DNA from: Gemmatimonadota bacterium
GTDB lineage: Bacteria; Gemmatimonadota; Gemmatimonadetes; Palauibacterales; Palauibacteraceae
DNA: 33,522 nucleotides
Assembly (NCBI GenBank): GCA_029861425.1
Contig: JAOTZH010000018.1
Coordinates: 1 to 33,522 of the forward strand
Direction: 5' to 3'
The position numbers and the translations under genes were made by a program. Shown here one piece after another: positions 31,765 through 33,522 of this stretch (position 1 is its first letter; each line of letters begins with the position of its first letter). The notes below the pieces were generated by a model. The model worked only from the letters and a program-made list of their open reading frames with translations. It had not been told where the DNA came from and ran no database searches.

Positions 31765-32901
31765 ATGTCGACCAAAGACCTCGTGCTCAAGCTGCATCGC
31801 TGGGGGGGATTGGCCACCGGACTGGTCGCGTTTCTGCTTTCCCTGACCGGCGCGGTTCTGCTCATCACCATGCCGGCGGATACCGCCCGGGCGGGCCAGA
31901 TCGGCCGCGCCAACACGGGGGCGCCACTCCTGCCTCCATCCGCGATCCTAGCCGCCGCGAGGGCGACGATGCCCGACGTCCGGCCGCGGAGTCTCGAAAT
32001 CCGGTTCGTGGACACGCGTCGGGCGGAGGTGCAGTTCTCGGAAAACACGATCGCGTCCATAGACCCGTGGGATGGGTCCGTCATCGAGGTGCGGCCCGAG
32101 AGTGATTCGCTTTCCGGCGACTGGATCCACTTCCATTCGAATCTCATGCTCGGCGCGATCGGGAAGTCGGTCGTGGGCATCTCGACCATCGTTTTCGTGC
32201 TTCTCGCCGCCCTGGGCCTGTGGCTCTGGTGGCCAAACCGGCGGACGGTGCGCCGGGCGTTCCTGATTCAGCTGCGCCGCGGGTTCAAACGCGCCAACTA
32301 CGACATCCACAACGTGCTCGGCTTCTACTCGGCATTGTTGCTCCTCATCCTCGGCCTGACCGGCGTTCTGCTGGCCTACCCCGGGTTGCAGGGGACAACC
32401 GCCTCGATTCTCGGCCGGGTCATGCCGGAGGGGTCACCGCCGGCAGCGCCTCCGGCGGCGGAGGCGAGTCGGACGGCGACGGACTCTCCCCCGGCCGGCC
32501 CGGACGCGACCATGGATGACACTCCCGCGATCGATCGGGCGTGGGCAGCGGCGCGGGGCCTGTATCCGGACGCACCCTGGCAGCGAGCCTTCCTCGTCGG
32601 GACCCCGACGCGCTTTCGGGTCCAGGTCGGCGCTGGGGATCCGGGGGATCTCCACCGCCACCACCTCATCCAGCTCGATGCGGAGGGAAGACTGGTGCGC
32701 GTGACCCCGGCCGACCGAATTCCGCTTCGGACCCGCCTCCCGGTGCTGGTGGGGCGTATTCACACGGGGGATATGGGCGGTGCCTATCGGGTCGCGGCCT
32801 TCCTGGCATGCCTCGTGGGGGTGACGCTTCCGGTGACCGGCTTCCTGGTCTGGTTCCCGCGTTGGCGGCGTCGCCGACGGGCGGGAACGGCCGAAACCTA
32901 G
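31765..32901 (+). CDS. PepSY-associated transmembrane protein (PepSY_TM family)
   Basis: A 378-aa inner-membrane protein. The first helix (KLHRWGGLATGLVAFLLSLTGAVLLI, in residues 9-35) begins with the LHRW signature of the PepSY_TM family. A periplasmic PepSY-like region follows, ending in HFHSNLMLG. Helix 2 is VVGISTIVFVLLAALGLWLWWP, helix 3 starts at DIHNVLGFYSALLLLILGLTG, then comes a second periplasmic part with a Pro/Ala-rich segment and HRHHLIQLD, and helix 4 is near AAFLACLVGVTLPVTGFLVWFP. Relatives are often iron-regulated or act as siderophore reductases, but no TonB receptor lies nearby. The ATG gives the family N-terminus; I see no clear ribosome binding site, and an upstream TTG frame adds non-family sequence. 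Confidence 0.88.
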   Translation: MSTKDLVLKLHRWGGLATGLVAFLLSLTGAVLLITMPADTARAGQIGRANTGAPLLPPSAILAAARATMPDVRPRSLEIRFVDTRRAEVQFSENTIASIDPWDGSVIEVRPESDSLSGDWIHFHSNLMLGAIGKSVVGISTIVFVLLAALGLWLWWPNRRTVRRAFLIQLRRGFKRANYDIHNVLGFYSALLLLILGLTGVLLAYPGLQGTTASILGRVMPEGSPPAAPPAAEASRTATDSPPAGPDATMDDTPAIDRAWAAARGLYPDAPWQRAFLVGTPTRFRVQVGAGDPGDLHRHHLIQLDAEGRLVRVTPADRIPLRTRLPVLVGRIHTGDMGGAYRVAAFLACLVGVTLPVTGFLVWFPRWRRRRRAGTAET

Positions 32902-33522
32902 CCCGAGACCAGAAGCTTCGAGACTTCGTCCGAACCGAGAAATCGGTCGTCGGCGTTCACATACCAGCTACGGCGCGCGGGCAGCCGCAGTCCCCCTGCC
33001 TCGACGCGCCCCTCGAAGACGATATACTCGCCGTCGTTGATCGACTCGTCGTGGTAGAACCGGCATCCGACGACCTCGGCCGTGTCCGGGTCGAAGTAGA
33101 AATACCACGTGTCTCCGCCGACGTCCGCGTCGTACGTCACCCGGATCGCATCCACCGTCTTCCCCATGAACTCGGTTTCGAGCGGATCCGGATCGATGTG
33201 CGTGCCGGGATCCATCAGCTTCATGGGCAAGCCGGCCAGGTAGCCGAAGTAGCTCCGCCAGAAGAACCCGTCCTCCCGCAGAAGCCGCATCTCTTCCATG
33301 ATCTCGGCCGGAATCTCGGCCGAACCGTTGACGGACACCGTCATCTCCGCGTCGGTCGTCGCGTACTCGATGTCGTGGCCCCGGTATCGACCCGCCATGG
33401 AGAACGTGGTCCCGTCGGGCTCCATCGTAATGTCGAGCGCCACGCGCTCCTCACTCTCCGAGCCGGTCCCGTTCCAGGACAGACTGACGGACCGGTGCGA
33501 CCCCACCCCTCCCGGCTCGTGC
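32898..33522 (-). CDS. DUF6503-like protein, 5' end outside the window
   Basis: The C-terminal 208 or so residues of a protein; the frame stays open to the window edge, so the start is probably beyond it, though a GTG at 33506 exists. The core FFWRSYFGYLAGLPMKL with MDPGTHI, then ETEFMGKTVDAIRVTYDADV, GDTWYFYFDPDTAEVVGCRF and SWYVNADDRFLGSDEV, resembles DUF6503 proteins, which are mostly exported and of unknown function. Aromatic residues and alternating strands suggest a lipoprotein-carrier-like beta fold. Its TAG stop shares a CTAG with the TAG of the convergent PepSY gene. The family call is from memory of the pattern and is moderate. Confidence 0.7.
   Translation of the reverse strand, partial: HEPGGVGSHRSVSLSWNGTGSESEERVALDITMEPDGTTFSMAGRYRGHDIEYATTDAEMTVSVNGSAEIPAEIMEEMRLLREDGFFWRSYFGYLAGLPMKLMDPGTHIDPDPLETEFMGKTVDAIRVTYDADVGGDTWYFYFDPDTAEVVGCRFYHDESINDGEYIVFEGRVEAGGLRLPARRSWYVNADDRFLGSDEVSKLLVSG

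Noticed and set aside
1-33522. tRNA, rRNA, CRISPR, insertion sequence or phage elements
   Set aside because: I looked for them by eye and found no cloverleaf, repeat-spacer array, transposase or integrase, so none is reported.

Overview
The window is visibly GC-rich bacterial chromosome with dense, mostly co-directional gene blocks, many short start/stop overlaps (ATGA, GTGA, TGATG) and frequent GTG or TTG starts. The gene content points to a free-living aerobic heterotroph, most likely Gemmatimonadota or a relative: lipoproteins with low-complexity Ala/Pro linkers, a secreted HExxHxxGxxH metalloprotease, a choice-of-anchor-B protein, a sulfocyanin, and a Rho with a long Gly/Arg-rich N-terminus. 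The phylum is inferred from style and families, not from a marker gene. I see no tRNA, rRNA, CRISPR array, insertion sequence or phage gene.

Layout. 1-261: 3' end of a TrmJ-type RNA methyltransferase, convergent with rho (295-1740, minus). 2146-4163: a plus-strand operon of c-type cytochrome lipoprotein, sulfocyanin-type blue copper lipoprotein and proline dehydrogenase. 4270-4482: dodecin (minus), divergent from a DECR2-like short-chain reductase (4576-5445), which converges on and overlaps mtaB (5427-6731, minus). 6908-7318: small lipoprotein. 7372-10026 (minus): HpnN-like MMPL/RND membrane protein. 10282-11316: class I aldolase, ending at a strong hairpin. 11442-12773 (minus): hutF.

12910-20330 (minus) is the most striking block: four translationally coupled signalling genes. 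In transcription order they are a GAF-GAF-PAS histidine kinase with two receivers, a paralogous GAF-GAF-PAS histidine kinase without receivers, a stand-alone receiver, and a protein joining an orphan HisKA phosphoacceptor domain, a receiver, a HAMP-like linker and an intact Ser/Thr kinase. This looks like a His-Asp relay wired into a Ser/Thr kinase output. The junction between the two histidine kinases carries a 13-codon mini-ORF and a hairpin that covers the second kinase's ribosome binding site.

20487-28745 encodes mainly secreted or surface proteins: a metalloprotease lipoprotein, a choice-of-anchor-B protein, a cyanophycinase-like S51 peptidase (minus), a small lipoprotein with a conserved PPG-rich motif, and an M20 peptidase. 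The M20 gene begins an overlapping operon (27306-31586) with a small secreted protein, a D-amino-acid-oxidase-family flavoprotein whose motif order is circularly permuted, and rlmI. The window ends with a PepSY-TM protein (31765-32901) convergent with a partial DUF6503-like gene.

A recurring theme is protein and amino-acid scavenging: extracellular protease, cyanophycinase-like enzyme, M20 peptidase, DAO-like oxidase, proline dehydrogenase and HutF. These lie in separate transcription units, so a joint pathway is only an inference.
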